64,000 nt of DNA from Parvularcula sp964556115 (GCA_964556115.1 CAZKVC010000006.1:133114-197113); one strand, 5' to 3'; positions 33,502 through 42,543 are shown, counted from the stretch's first letter. Notes: generated by a model not told the origin, from the sequence alone. Program-made: numbers and translations.

Positions 33502-33822
33502 GTCAGGGCCTCCTTCATACGGGATGAACCCGTGAAAGCCCCGGCTGTCTCGCGGCCTGAGAGATTCGGCAAGGAATGGTTTCCCCGCTTGCTCCTTCGG
33601 CAGGGCCTGCCGGCCCTTTTCCAGCCTTTACGGCTCTCCTGCGGTCCTTGATGCCTGAGCGTTTCCGGGGTGGTTGCGCCTTCGGCCCTCGTGATCCCAA
33701 ATCTTCCGGGAGAACGAGTGTCTCCCGCAGGAAAGCATGGCACGTCGCCATCGCCACTCACTGCCGTCATTGCGCGCCTCCGTCAACTTGCCAGAGGAAT
33801 GAGGCGCCTTTAGGCCGCTCCC
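33502..33822 (-). promoter_or_regulatory. Upstream region of the gcv operon with possible promoter
   Basis: This gene-free stretch of about 320 nt holds the glycine riboswitch and, on the minus strand, a TTGACG at 33786-33781 that could be a -35 box followed 17 nt later by a poor -10 (CAGTGA). The rest separates the gcv operon from the divergent pmbA gene. I see no further gene in it. Confidence 0.4.
33543..33732 (-). promoter_or_regulatory. Glycine riboswitch, tandem aptamers
   Basis: Read on the minus strand, aptamer 1 (about 33732-33640) contains CTGCGGGAGA, CCGAAGGCGCAA, ACGCTCAGGCA and a closing GACCGCAG. Aptamer 2 (about 33641-33543) contains AGGAGAGCC, GCCGAAGGAGCAAG, AATCTCTCAGGC and GAGACAGCC. 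The CCGAAGG-GCAA and CTCAGGC elements are the hallmark of each glycine aptamer, and the two are joined by a short linker as in cooperative tandem forms. The gcvT ATG follows about 40 nt downstream with GAAGGAGG just before it, so control of translation or of a terminator is possible. Glycine normally turns such operons on. Confidence 0.93.
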
Positions 33823-35163
33823 ATGACAACTCAGCCCGAAGCGATTCTCGCCGCCCTTCTCGACAAGGCGAAGGCGCAAGGCGCGGACGCCGCCGACGCC
33901 CTTCTCTATCGCAGCCTTTCGTCCTCCGTTTCGGTCCGCTTGGGCGAAACCGAGGAGGTCGAGCGTTCGGAAAGCCAGGACCTCGGCCTCAGGGTCTTCA
34001 TCGGCGACCGGCAGGCTTCGGTCAGCTCTACCGATTTCAGGCCCGAGGCCCTCGACACGCTGGTCGAACGCGCCGTGAAAATGGCGAAGCTCGCGCCGTC
34101 CGACCCCTATGCCGGGCTTGCCCCGAAGGACCGTCTGGCCAAGCCGCCCTTCGCCGATCTCGACCAGTATGACAGCTATGAGCCAAGCACCGAAGAGCTG
34201 ACCGAACGCGCCAAGGCTTGTGAAGCCGCCGCGCGCGCAATCGACGGCGTGACCAACTCATCGGGCGCAGGCGCCTCGGTTTCTGCAGGGGAGAGCTTCT
34301 TTGCCACCTCCCACGGCTTTCTCGGACACAAGCAGGGCGGCTCGCACTCTCTCGGCGTCTCGGTGCTGGCGGGCGAAGGCACCGGCATGGAGCGGGATTA
34401 CGACAGCGATGCCGCCGTCCACTTCACCGACCTGCGCAGCCCCGAAGAGGTGGGCATCGAAGCGGGCGAGCGCGCCGTGAAACGCCTGAAGCCCCGCAAG
34501 ATGCCATCGACCAAGGCGCCCGTGATCTTCGAGCAGCGCCTCGCCTCCACCATCCTCTCGCCCCTTGCAGGGGCCGCCAATGGCGGTGCGATCGCGCGGC
34601 AGACGAGCTTCCTTCTCGGCAAGCTCGGCGAGCGCATCTTTTCCGAGGCGGTCACCGTCAGGGACGACCCTCTCCGCCCGCGCGGCTTCGGCTCGAAGCC
34701 TTTCGACGGCGAAGGCGTGCCGTGCGAGGCCTTCGACCTGATTGAAAAGGGCGTTCTTACCCAATGGTATCTCAACAGCGCCCAGGCCAGGCAGCTCGGC
34801 CTTAAGACCAATGGACGCGCGAGGCGCGGCACCGGAGGCGGCCCATCTTCCGGACCAAGCAATCTCGATCTTCTGCCCGGCGACAAATCGCCCGGGGACC
34901 TGGTTCGCGAAGCGGGCTCGGGCCTTCTGGTCACTGACATGTTCGGGCCGCAGATCAACGGCAATACCGGCGATTTTTCCGTAGGTTGCGCAGGCTACGC
35001 CATTGAGGCCGGCGAGGTCGCCTACCCGGTGTCCGAGATCACCATCGCGGGCAACCTCCTGGAGATGTGGGCGAACCTCATCGCGGGCAATGACGTTCGG
35101 CGGCGGGGGAGCATCAACGCTCCCACCCTCCTGATCGAGCGTATGACCATTGCTGGCAACTGA
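33823..35163 (+). CDS. pmbA: TldE/PmbA family metallopeptidase-like protein
   Basis: 446-aa partner of TldD. The TldD-TldE pair matures modified peptides and degrades CcdA in E. coli, and the catalytic HExxxH zinc site is in TldD. This protein has the TldE plan: N-terminal domain (SVSVRLGETEEVERSESQDLGLRVFIGDRQASVSSTDF, about 36-73), a middle LASTILSPLAGAANGGAIARQTSFL, and the C-terminal NGNTGDFSVGCAGYAIEAGE. No HExxxH is present, as expected for TldE. Its end overlaps the next gene by 14 nt. tldD is not in the window. Confidence 0.92.
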   Translation: MTTQPEAILAALLDKAKAQGADAADALLYRSLSSSVSVRLGETEEVERSESQDLGLRVFIGDRQASVSSTDFRPEALDTLVERAVKMAKLAPSDPYAGLAPKDRLAKPPFADLDQYDSYEPSTEELTERAKACEAAARAIDGVTNSSGAGASVSAGESFFATSHGFLGHKQGGSHSLGVSVLAGEGTGMERDYDSDAAVHFTDLRSPEEVGIEAGERAVKRLKPRKMPSTKAPVIFEQRLASTILSPLAGAANGGAIARQTSFLLGKLGERIFSEAVTVRDDPLRPRGFGSKPFDGEGVPCEAFDLIEKGVLTQWYLNSAQARQLGLKTNGRARRGTGGGPSSGPSNLDLLPGDKSPGDLVREAGSGLLVTDMFGPQINGNTGDFSVGCAGYAIEAGEVAYPVSEITIAGNLLEMWANLIAGNDVRRRGSINAPTLLIERMTIAGN

Positions 35164-35983
35164 CCGCCTCCCGACCCATTCCGAGGAACGCGACGCCCTG
35201 ATCGGCGCGGCGGTGGAAGCCGGTCATGCCGTCATGCCGATGTTCAGGGACGGCGCGATCAAGCGCTGGTCCAAGGCCGATGACAGCCCCGTCTCCGAGG
35301 CGGACATGCGCGCCAATCAGGTGTTGCAGGAAGCCCTCATCAAGGGCCCGCGGCGCAATTATGGCTGGCTGTCCGAGGAAAGCACCGACGATCCCTCCCG
35401 CCTCGAGCGGCCGCGGACGATCATCGTCGATCCGATCGACGGCACCCGCGCTTTCCTGCGCGGGGAAGACAGCTTCACCGTCTGCCTCTCGATTTGCGAT
35501 GGGGGCCAGGCCATAGCCTCGGTGGTCTACGCGCCGGCCCGGGACGAGATCTTCGCGGCGGCGAAGGGCGAAGGCGCGACCCTCAACGGCAGGACCATCA
35601 GCGCCTCGACCTGCGCCGAGCTTCGGGGGTGCCGCATGATCGGCCAGAAACGGATGTTCGGCCATCCACGCTGGCCGACGCCTTGGCCGTCCATGAGCAT
35701 CCAGTACCGCAATTCCACCAGCTACCGCATGGCCATGGTCGCGGCCGGACGGGCCGACGCGACAATCGCGCTTCTGCCGAAACCGGATTGGGATACGGCG
35801 CCGGGCGCGCTCATCGTCGCCGAAGCGGGTGGCAAGGTCAGCGACCACCTCGGCCGCGACTTCCGCTTCTGCCGCGAAGAGCCCGAGCAGCCCGGCCTTG
35901 TCTGCGCCGCGGCGCCTCTCTACCCGCACATCATCGAAAGGTTGGGCCACCTGCCTTCCGACCTGCGAACACTCAAACCGTGA
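35150..35983 (+). CDS. Inositol monophosphatase family protein (CysQ/SuhB-like)
   Basis: 277-aa Mg2+-dependent, Li+-sensitive phosphatase fold. Metal motifs are WLSEES (73-78), DPIDGTRAF (94-102) and the C-terminal DWDTAPGALIVAEAGG. The enzyme could hydrolyse 3'-phosphoadenosine 5'-phosphate or an inositol or sugar phosphate. It is less similar to the classical CysQ than the second family member at 51049. The start overlaps pmbA by 14 nt, and the DUF4170 gene follows at 12 nt, an order often seen in alphaproteobacteria. Confidence 0.88.
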   Translation: MLATDRLPTHSEERDALIGAAVEAGHAVMPMFRDGAIKRWSKADDSPVSEADMRANQVLQEALIKGPRRNYGWLSEESTDDPSRLERPRTIIVDPIDGTRAFLRGEDSFTVCLSICDGGQAIASVVYAPARDEIFAAAKGEGATLNGRTISASTCAELRGCRMIGQKRMFGHPRWPTPWPSMSIQYRNSTSYRMAMVAAGRADATIALLPKPDWDTAPGALIVAEAGGKVSDHLGRDFRFCREEPEQPGLVCAAAPLYPHIIERLGHLPSDLRTLKP

Positions 35984-35994
35984 AGGTGAAGGAC

Positions 35995-36234
35995 ATGGCC
36001 GACCAGCAAGAGCAGCTTCTGCATCTCGTTTTCGGAGGCGAGCTGACTGACCCCAAGGCGGCGCGGTTCAAGAACCTCTCCGAACTCGACATCGTGGGGG
36101 TCTTCCCAAGCTATGCCGAGGCCGAGAAAGCCTGGAGGTCCAAGGCCCAGGCGACCGTGGACAATGCGCATACGCGCTATTTCATCGTCCACCTGCACCG
36201 GCTACTCGATCCGGACGGGGATGGTCTTCTGTAA
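35995..36234 (+). CDS. DUF4170 domain protein
   Basis: 79-aa soluble protein found beside the inositol-phosphatase-like gene in many alphaproteobacteria. Visible features are HLVFGGEL, ELDIVGVFPSYAEAEKAWRSKAQATVDNAHTRYFIVHLHRLLDP, which is the DUF4170 core. The ATG at 35995 is preceded by GAAGG twice. Function unknown in the family. Confidence 0.85.
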   Translation: MADQQEQLLHLVFGGELTDPKAARFKNLSELDIVGVFPSYAEAEKAWRSKAQATVDNAHTRYFIVHLHRLLDPDGDGLL

Positions 36235-36246
36235 GCTTGAAGCTGG

Positions 36247-36477
36247 TCAGGCAGGGGCCGTTTCGAGCTCCTGCCAACCCCTGCGGCCATGGCGCTGCCG
36301 GTCGAAGGTGAGGCTCGCGGCGAGCATCAGGGGCAGGCTGACGACCAGTGCCGCGAGGCTGAGAAGCAACACGGCGCCCGCCCCGATCATCAGGACCAGA
36401 GAACTGGCCAAGGCCTGGAGGCGCGCAGGCATGAACGTCTGCGCGGGCTGTCGGAGGGTGATCGCCTTCTCGCTCAT
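36247..36477 (-). CDS. Small membrane protein
   Basis: 76-codon frame giving about 75 aa from the ATG at 36477 (MSEKAITLRQPAQTF). It has one long or two short hydrophobic segments (about 19-53) and a basic C-terminal tail. No family recognised. The gene converges on the DUF4170 gene and its ribosome site is weak, so the call is moderate. Confidence 0.5.
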   Translation of the reverse strand: MSEKAITLRQPAQTFMPARLQALASSLVLMIGAGAVLLLSLAALVVSLPLMLAASLTFDRQRHGRRGWQELETAPA

Positions 36478-36545
36478 GCACCCAAGATGATGCAGAAAGG
36501 GCGAGAAGGCAAAGCGGCATTGGATCACGCCGCAGTGGCCTCGCC

Positions 36546-37022
36546 TTACAGTTTGGAGAGGACGTGCTCCGCCGAGCTGACTTCGAAGGCCCCCGGCTCT
36601 TCGACGAAGACGTCGCTGACCTTGCCGTTTTCAACGATCATGGCGAAACGCTGGGAACGCTTGCCCATGCCGTAGCCGGTGCCGTCCATCTCGAGGTCGA
36701 GGGCCTTGGTGAAGTCGGCATTGCCGTCGGCCAACATCACGATGTCGTCGGCATTGGCGGTTTCGCCCCAGGCATTCATGACGAATGCGTCGTTAACGGA
36801 CATGCACACGACCCGCTCGATGCCCTTCTCTTTCAGCGCACCGGCCTTCTCGACGAAGCCGGGAAGATGCTTTGCGGAACAGGTTGGCGTAAACGCTCCA
36901 GGCACAGCGAAAACCACGCTTTTCCCAGTGCCGAGCAGCTCGGCCGTGTCGACCGGTTGGGGGCCTTCGGCCGTGGCTTTGAAGACTTTCACGGAAGGGA
37001 TCGCGTCGCCTTTTTGAATCAT
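36546..37022 (-). CDS. Peroxiredoxin (Prx5-type)
   Basis: 158-aa thiol peroxidase that reduces H2O2 and organic hydroperoxides. The peroxidatic cysteine is Cys48 in PGAFTPTCSAKHLPGF, the Prx5-family signature. Cys73 (RVVCMSVND) is the only other cysteine. The start is the ATG at 37022 with GAGGAA 7 nt upstream. A longer frame reaching 37328 would run into the divergent YqgE gene and lacks support. The enzyme is probably cytosolic. It shares a short intergenic space with yqgE. Confidence 0.93.
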   Translation of the reverse strand: MIQKGDAIPSVKVFKATAEGPQPVDTAELLGTGKSVVFAVPGAFTPTCSAKHLPGFVEKAGALKEKGIERVVCMSVNDAFVMNAWGETANADDIVMLADGNADFTKALDLEMDGTGYGMGKRSQRFAMIVENGKVSDVFVEEPGAFEVSSAEHVLSKL

Positions 37023-37158
37023 CACTGGTTCCTCGTATTGGTCTTTGGGGGCTGATTTGGTCAGGCCATGCAGAGCTTTCACCGCGCTGGCAAGCGGCAC
37101 GGGCAGAACCCTCAGCCTTCTGACGTGTCCCCTCATGACATCCGACGAGGGGACGACC

Positions 37159-37773
37159 ATGACACCGATGAGTTTCCCGAGAGGACAGACCCTGATGGAT
37201 CTGACGGACGGCTTTGCCGGCAAGCTGATGGCGGCCATGCCCCATCTTGTGGACACGCCTTTCGAAAAGGCGCTCGCCCTGATCTGCAGCCATGACGAGA
37301 ACCATGCCTTTGGTGTCGTCATCAACAAGCCGATGCCCGACGTGACCGTGGCGGACGTTTTGGCCGAGCTCGACCTGATGGTCGATCACCGCGCCGAACT
37401 GATGCCGGTCTATTTCGGCGGACCGGTCGGTCTTGAGCGCGGGGCGGTGGTTCACGACGACGATTACCGCGAGAACGGCACCATCAGCATCGCGCCTGGC
37501 ATCAACCTGACCGCGACGATGGATGCGCTTCAGGCGCTTGCCAGCGGGCAGCTGAACCCTGAACGGGCCATGCTGGTCATGGGACATGCCGGTTGGTCGT
37601 CAGGGCAGCTCGAGAACGAAGTGAAGCGCAATGACTGGCTCAGCCTTCAGGCGAGGCCGGAGATGATTTTCTCTGCTGACACAGACCGTTGGGACGATGC
37701 TCTCGTGCAGCTTGGCATCTCGGATCTGACGATGTTCGACGCCAATGAAAGCCTTGTGGCGAGGCCGAACTAG
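37159..37773 (+). CDS. YqgE/AlgH family protein
   Basis: 204-aa protein of the UPF0301/DUF179 family, named after AlgH. Conserved elements are LVDTPFEKALALICSHDENHAFGVVINKP (about 29-57), VYFGGPVGLERGAVVH (about 89-104) and MGHAGWSSGQLENEV. The ATG at 37159 has GAGGGG 7 nt upstream. The family core begins at residue 13 (MDLTDGF), where a second ATG has its own GAGAGGA, so either start could be used. The biochemical role is unsettled. Divergent from the peroxiredoxin gene. Confidence 0.9.
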   Translation: MTPMSFPRGQTLMDLTDGFAGKLMAAMPHLVDTPFEKALALICSHDENHAFGVVINKPMPDVTVADVLAELDLMVDHRAELMPVYFGGPVGLERGAVVHDDDYRENGTISIAPGINLTATMDALQALASGQLNPERAMLVMGHAGWSSGQLENEVKRNDWLSLQARPEMIFSADTDRWDDALVQLGISDLTMFDANESLVARPN

Positions 37774-37881
37774 AGCAACGGGCCGCGAAGTGAAGACCGG
37801 TTCGCGGTGAGAAGTTGCTCCACCACAAAAACCCAAGGGCACCGGACTTATTCCTTGGAGCAGTCCGTTGCGCCAGGCTTC

Positions 37882-39915
37882 TCAGCGAAGGCCCGTCGCC
37901 CGCATATCGGCCATCCGGCCGTTCGGCTCTGCGGGTTTGCTGCCAGCGGCGAAGGCGCGGCCGGTGGCGAAATGGGCGCCCTTGGCCATGATGTCCTTGA
38001 GGTCCAGCTCGTTATCGACGTCCCGCACCAGGACCGGGCAGCCGAAGCGTTTCTCCAGGGCTGCGATCGCCGTGCGCCGCACCTTGGCGCCGGTCACGTC
38101 CATGGCGCTGATCCAGACCATGTCCGGCCGGAACTTGGGCGGCCTCGCTTTCGGGTCGTCGACGATCAGCGCGATCGCCGCGCCCGCCTTGCGGTAGTCG
38201 TCGACCGCCCCGGCCATGGCTTTGAGAGCCCTCGGATCGGCTGCCTGAAGGCCCACCACCAGCACACCGCGCGGCAGGTCATGGCCGCGCACGGCCTTGC
38301 CCACCGCCGAAGCGAGCGCGGGGTGGGAGAGTTTGGTCTCGGCCGCGTCGATCAATCCGAAAGGCTTGCTGCGCGGCGCGGCGTCGAGCTGTCCCGCGAG
38401 ACGGTGTGCACCGCGGTCGATGAGGCTTCTCACCGCATCCTCCTGCCCGGCGAGGGCGGGATCGGTCAGCTCGATCCCGACGGTCTTGCCCGAAGGCAGC
38501 CGCATCATCGGCCTGAAGTTTTCCGCGCTGCCCGCAAGCTCCTGCTGAGGCGTGGGCTTGGCTGCGGTCTGCTCCGGCTTTTCCGGGCGCCGGGGCAGTT
38601 TCTGGACCTCGGTCATCTCCCCGTCGATGCGCAGGAGGATGCCTTCATGGTCGACACGCCTGCGGCCTTCGAAACGGAACCGCTTGCCGCCGGTTTCGAG
38701 GGTGACGTCGAACGGCCCGCTCTGCGGCGCGCTGCCGCCAAGGACGCCTTCGTCAAAAGCATCAAGGCTCACCTCGTCCAGACGCTGGCGGATCCCTTCC
38801 GGCGTCAGCATGTCCGCGCTGGGATTGCCGAGGGTTTTGCGGAAGGTGCCGCCGCAACGGACTTCCGGCTCGGCGAGGACGTCCCAGACATACTCGCCCT
38901 CCCCCATCTCGATCTCGGTGGCCTGAGCGGGAGGTGCCCAATGGTTCGAGACAGGGTCTTCGCGGTGCTCGTAGCGGTGAGAAGACCCGTCGGGTGCCTG
39001 CGGTTCGAAGTCGGACGCAGCCGGGGCCGCCTGCGGCACGGTCAGGGGCGGCGTGATGGGCGCTGGCGCATGATCGGGCGGCGCCGGAGCCGGCCTTGCC
39101 GGTTCTTCGCGAAAGGCCGATGGACGGGCCGGGGTGCGCGAGCGCTGGCCGCGGCGCGCCGCGACATCGAGCGCATCGTCCTCAGCGAAAAGCGAGGTCG
39201 GCATGGCCTGAAGGTCGCGGGACGGTTTCGCCTTGCGCACCGCGAGGGGCACATCCTGGCCGATAAAGGGGGCGATCAGCGTCGCGGAGAGGATCATCGC
39301 CCCGGCGATCACCGGGAGCGCGATGACCGGGATCGCGCCTTTCACGAGAGGCAGCGCCGCGTTGGTCATCGCGAAGACGCAGAGAACCGCCATCACGACA
39401 GAGCCCGCAAGGAACGCCTTGCCGATGGGATCGCGGATCACCGCATAGACGAGAAGACCCGAGGCAAGGAGCATGGCGACGAGGCAGCCGAGCCATGCTT
39501 CGCGCACCAGCGGCGTGCCCGTGGCGGTCGCGACCCCGAGGCCCGTGACGCCGATGATCACCAGCGCGCTGATCGCCGCGACGAGAAGGTTCTCGCGCCC
39601 CGTATGAAGAACCGCGTTGACGAAAAGGAGGAAGGCACTCGCGCTCAGGGTGCCGATCAGGACCTTGGTGCCCTGGGTGACGAAGTCGATCGTCCCGAAA
39701 AGCAGCGCTTCGCAAAGGGCCGTCAGGACCAGAAGCGCCGAGCCCGCAGCCGCGGTGCCGGAACGCCGGACCACCATGACGACCAGCAGCATGAGCGCAC
39801 CGAGGGACAGCGCCGTGAGGATACCGCTCTGCACGAAATCGTAGCCGCCGGCAGCCATCGCGGTTTCGCGCGCCAGCACGCTGTTGAACTTCGACAGTGA
39901 CAAGGCGTCGCCCAC
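37882..39915 (-). CDS. Membrane protein with PAS-like and degenerate EAL-like domains
   Basis: 677-aa protein. The N-terminal third has about seven membrane helices (about 20-215), then a Pro/Ala-rich disordered stretch (about 225-320). A PAS-like region follows (about 345-450, with FDVTLETGGKRFRFEGRRRVDHEG). The C-terminal region (about 470-677) is spaced like an EAL domain: FRPMMRLPSGKTVGIE resembles the EAL entry strand and AKGAHFATGRAFAAGSKPAE its last strand. The expected EAL triplet reads ELT, so the site looks inactive. A sensor or scaffold that binds rather than cuts c-di-GMP is possible. The GTG at 39915 with AAAGGGG 8 nt upstream is preferred to the GTG at 39924. Confidence 0.6.
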   Translation of the reverse strand: MGDALSLSKFNSVLARETAMAAGGYDFVQSGILTALSLGALMLLVVMVVRRSGTAAAGSALLVLTALCEALLFGTIDFVTQGTKVLIGTLSASAFLLFVNAVLHTGRENLLVAAISALVIIGVTGLGVATATGTPLVREAWLGCLVAMLLASGLLVYAVIRDPIGKAFLAGSVVMAVLCVFAMTNAALPLVKGAIPVIALPVIAGAMILSATLIAPFIGQDVPLAVRKAKPSRDLQAMPTSLFAEDDALDVAARRGQRSRTPARPSAFREEPARPAPAPPDHAPAPITPPLTVPQAAPAASDFEPQAPDGSSHRYEHREDPVSNHWAPPAQATEIEMGEGEYVWDVLAEPEVRCGGTFRKTLGNPSADMLTPEGIRQRLDEVSLDAFDEGVLGGSAPQSGPFDVTLETGGKRFRFEGRRRVDHEGILLRIDGEMTEVQKLPRRPEKPEQTAAKPTPQQELAGSAENFRPMMRLPSGKTVGIELTDPALAGQEDAVRSLIDRGAHRLAGQLDAAPRSKPFGLIDAAETKLSHPALASAVGKAVRGHDLPRGVLVVGLQAADPRALKAMAGAVDDYRKAGAAIALIVDDPKARPPKFRPDMVWISAMDVTGAKVRRTAIAALEKRFGCPVLVRDVDNELDLKDIMAKGAHFATGRAFAAGSKPAEPNGRMADMRATGLR

Positions 39916-40020
39916 TTCGCCCACCCCTTTGCCGCGGCAAGATTGTTAACCCCGTCTCTTGCTTGGCGAAATTCCAAACAAAAGGCAATCTAGGAGGTTA
40001 ACGCCTGCCCAAAGGAACTG

Positions 40021-41394
40021 TTACTGCAAAAGCTGTTCCCGGACAGCGTCTTGGTCGGCAGGAACCACGGTATAGTGTTCGTCGCCGCCGATCTTGGCCG
40101 CAATTTCTTCAGGCAGCTCTGGGGTTTGGCCGCTGGCTTTCTTAACTGCTTCAGGGAATTTTGCAGGATGCGCGGTCGCGAGAGTGACGATGTCCCCCTT
40201 GAGCCCTTCTTCCCGCAGCCGCCGCGCCGCGGCGAGCCCGATCGCGGAATGGGGATCGAGGAGCGTGCCCGCCGCCTCGTGGACCGACCTGATGGTCGCC
40301 TCGACCTCCGGCCCGCTGACGCGGGCGGAGCGGTAGTCCCGGCGAAGGGCCTCGTGGGTCGCTTCGGGAATGGTGAAGCCATGCCCTTCCTTCAGGTCGT
40401 TCATCAGGGAAGCCGTGGCCGCACTGTCCCGGCCCGATGCCTCGTAAAGCGCCCGCTCGAAATTGCTGGCGACCTCGATGTCCATCGACGGTGAGGCAGT
40501 AGCGGTGACCCCTTCCTTCTCGTAGCGTCCTGTCTTCAGGGCGCGATCGAGGATGTCGTTCTCGTTGACGGCGACGATGAGCTGACCCATCGGCGCGCCG
40601 AGGGTCTTGGCGACATAGCCCGCGAAGACATCGCCGAAATTGCCCGTGGGAACGGAGAAATGCGCCGGCCCGCCACCTTGGAACGCCAGCGATGCGGTGA
40701 TGTAATAGCTCACCTGCGCGGCGATCCTCGCCCAGTTGATCGAATTGACCCCGCCGAGCCGAACATCGTTGGCGAAGGCATGATCGGCGAAGAGGCCTTT
40801 GACGATGGCCTGGCAGTCGTCAAACGTCCCTTCGACCGCGAGGTTCACGACATTCTCCGCGCCGCCGGTGGTCATGAAACGCCGCTGCACCTGCGAGATC
40901 CGGTTGTGGGGATGGAGCACGCAGAGCCGCAGGCCCTCACGCCCGGCCAGCGCCTCCACCGCGGCACCGCCTGTATCGCCTGAGGTCGCCACGATCACGG
41001 TCATGGTCTCGCCGCGCGCTTTGAGGTCCTTCTCGAAAAGCCGCGCGATGACCTGCATCGCCACGTCCTTGAAGGCGAGGGTCGGACCATGGAACAGCTC
41101 GAGGAGCGGTTCCCCCGCGACATCGGCGACCGGCACCGTTTCGGGATGGCGGAAGCTGGCGAAGGCAGCGTCGCACAACTCATGCGCTTCGCCCTTGGAA
41201 AGCCAGGGTTCCGCAAGAAGCGTCAGCACCTCGGCGGCAACGGTTGGAAAAGGCTCGCCGCGAAAGGCCGACCAGTCGCGCGGAGCGGGCCAGCTTTCCG
41301 GCAGGAAAAGGCCGCCATCCTGGCCCAAAGGCCGGGTCAGGACGTTCTGGAAGCTTCGTCCCTGATCGCCGCCCCTCGTCGAAAGAAAACGCAT
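40021..41394 (-). CDS. thrC: Threonine synthase
   Basis: PLP enzyme that converts O-phosphohomoserine to threonine, 457 aa, the longer bacterial/plant-type class I form. It starts MRFLSTRGGDQGRSFQNVL and has the PLP lysine Lys109 in HGPTLAFKDVAMQ. The phosphate-binding SGDTGGAAVEAL (about 137-148) and the conserved VPTGNFGDVFAGYVAK follow. It stands alone between the EAL-like membrane protein and the paraoxonase-like gene, without other threonine genes. No leader peptide was seen upstream. Confidence 0.95.
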   Translation of the reverse strand: MRFLSTRGGDQGRSFQNVLTRPLGQDGGLFLPESWPAPRDWSAFRGEPFPTVAAEVLTLLAEPWLSKGEAHELCDAAFASFRHPETVPVADVAGEPLLELFHGPTLAFKDVAMQVIARLFEKDLKARGETMTVIVATSGDTGGAAVEALAGREGLRLCVLHPHNRISQVQRRFMTTGGAENVVNLAVEGTFDDCQAIVKGLFADHAFANDVRLGGVNSINWARIAAQVSYYITASLAFQGGGPAHFSVPTGNFGDVFAGYVAKTLGAPMGQLIVAVNENDILDRALKTGRYEKEGVTATASPSMDIEVASNFERALYEASGRDSAATASLMNDLKEGHGFTIPEATHEALRRDYRSARVSGPEVEATIRSVHEAAGTLLDPHSAIGLAAARRLREEGLKGDIVTLATAHPAKFPEAVKKASGQTPELPEEIAAKIGGDEHYTVVPADQDAVREQLLQ

Positions 41395-41457
41395 CGGTCG
41401 CCTCGCCTGCCATTCGCAGGACCAGCTTTGGCCCGGTCCGGCGTCATGGCCAAGGGG

Positions 41458-42543
41458 CTAGATCGCGTCACACATCATGAAACGGTCATCCGCCGCCGTT
41501 CCGATGACCAGGCGGTCGCCGATCATCGTCGCGGCCGTGGCTGCGGAAATATCACGCCCTGCGCTTTGAAGCAGCGTCTCGGTACGTCCGTCACGGATAC
41601 GCAGCACCTGGCTCGGTGCGATGTCGCTCAACTCTTCGGTGAAGGCCTTGAAGGCGAAGGGCTGGGGTACCGAGCCGACATAGAGATAGCCTTCGTCATC
41701 GACCGAGAGATTGTTCGGGAAGGAGTCGAGCATGACCCGCTCCCCCTCCTCCAGCGCCCCAGTGGCTGGATCACGGGCAAACTGGCGGATCGCCTCGGCC
41801 CGCATCTCGGCAGCGTAGAGGCGGTCACCTCCCGAACTCAGGGCGAGGCCATTGGGGAAGCGCAGCTTGTCCGCCGCCACCGACCATTCGCTGCCCGAAT
41901 AGCGCAGGATGGAGCCCGTCGGCAGGCCGAGAAGGAAGTCAGCCTTGCCGCGCACGGTCTGACGGCCCGACGCGGTGTCATTGGTGACGAAGAAGCTGGT
42001 CGGGCCCGTCGCCACCACGTCATTCGGGCTGGTGAGCTCGGGCGTCGTCAGCCGTTCGGCCAGTATCAGGCCGCCTTCATCGGAGACGTCGAAAATCAGG
42101 ACTTCCGGACCCGCCTGGTTCACCACGAACAGCCGCTCGCGCATCACCCCGCTGGCGAGGCGTTCGCGGTAGAGATCGATGCCGCCGGGCTTGAAAAGCA
42201 CGGGGCGGCCCTCGGTCCGGTCCCGCCACGAGCTGTCGTCCAGCGGGTTGTCGAAGTCGAAGCGGATGATCCCGCCCCGCTCGGCATCGCCGCGCTGGTC
42301 GAGAACGGACAGGAAGGCGGCGTTCTCACCGGGCACGTCCTCAATGTCAGAAGCGCCGGTGATGCCCACCACGGGCGTGCAGTCGATCGCGCTTTCTTCG
42401 GGGAAATCCTCGAACTGGTGGAAGACATGGCCCAGCCACAACGTGCCCGCTGCCACGGCCAATGTTCCCCCTGCCACCACCATTGCCATCGGCATGAAAA
42501 GCCGCATGAAAACCCACCCTGTTGATTGCCCGTTCCCTTTCAA
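41458..42543 (-). CDS. Paraoxonase/arylesterase-like six-bladed propeller protein
   Basis: 361-aa membrane-anchored protein. The hydrophobic segment at about 12-36 would keep it in the inner membrane with the propeller outside. Motifs SEDI-like ASDIEDVPG, LTSPNDVV (calcium-site Asn-Asp), FPNGLALS and FPNNLSVDDEGYLYVG line up with the conserved calcium-binding loops of the serum paraoxonase and SMP-30 group. It could be a lactonase or arylesterase. Which one cannot be read from sequence, and the N-terminal calcium ligands are altered relative to human PON1. Confidence 0.72.
   Translation of the reverse strand: MKGNGQSTGWVFMRLFMPMAMVVAGGTLAVAAGTLWLGHVFHQFEDFPEESAIDCTPVVGITGASDIEDVPGENAAFLSVLDQRGDAERGGIIRFDFDNPLDDSSWRDRTEGRPVLFKPGGIDLYRERLASGVMRERLFVVNQAGPEVLIFDVSDEGGLILAERLTTPELTSPNDVVATGPTSFFVTNDTASGRQTVRGKADFLLGLPTGSILRYSGSEWSVAADKLRFPNGLALSSGGDRLYAAEMRAEAIRQFARDPATGALEEGERVMLDSFPNNLSVDDEGYLYVGSVPQPFAFKAFTEELSDIAPSQVLRIRDGRTETLLQSAGRDISAATAATMIGDRLVIGTAADDRFMMCDAI

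Noticed and set aside
33823..35163. Catalytic zinc peptidase site in PmbA
   Set aside because: No HExxxH in the protein. It is the non-catalytic TldE-type partner.
37807..39900. Open frame of about 697 codons opposite the EAL-like membrane protein
   Set aside because: Low-complexity Arg/Gly/His protein with no domain, and the real gene runs on the other strand.
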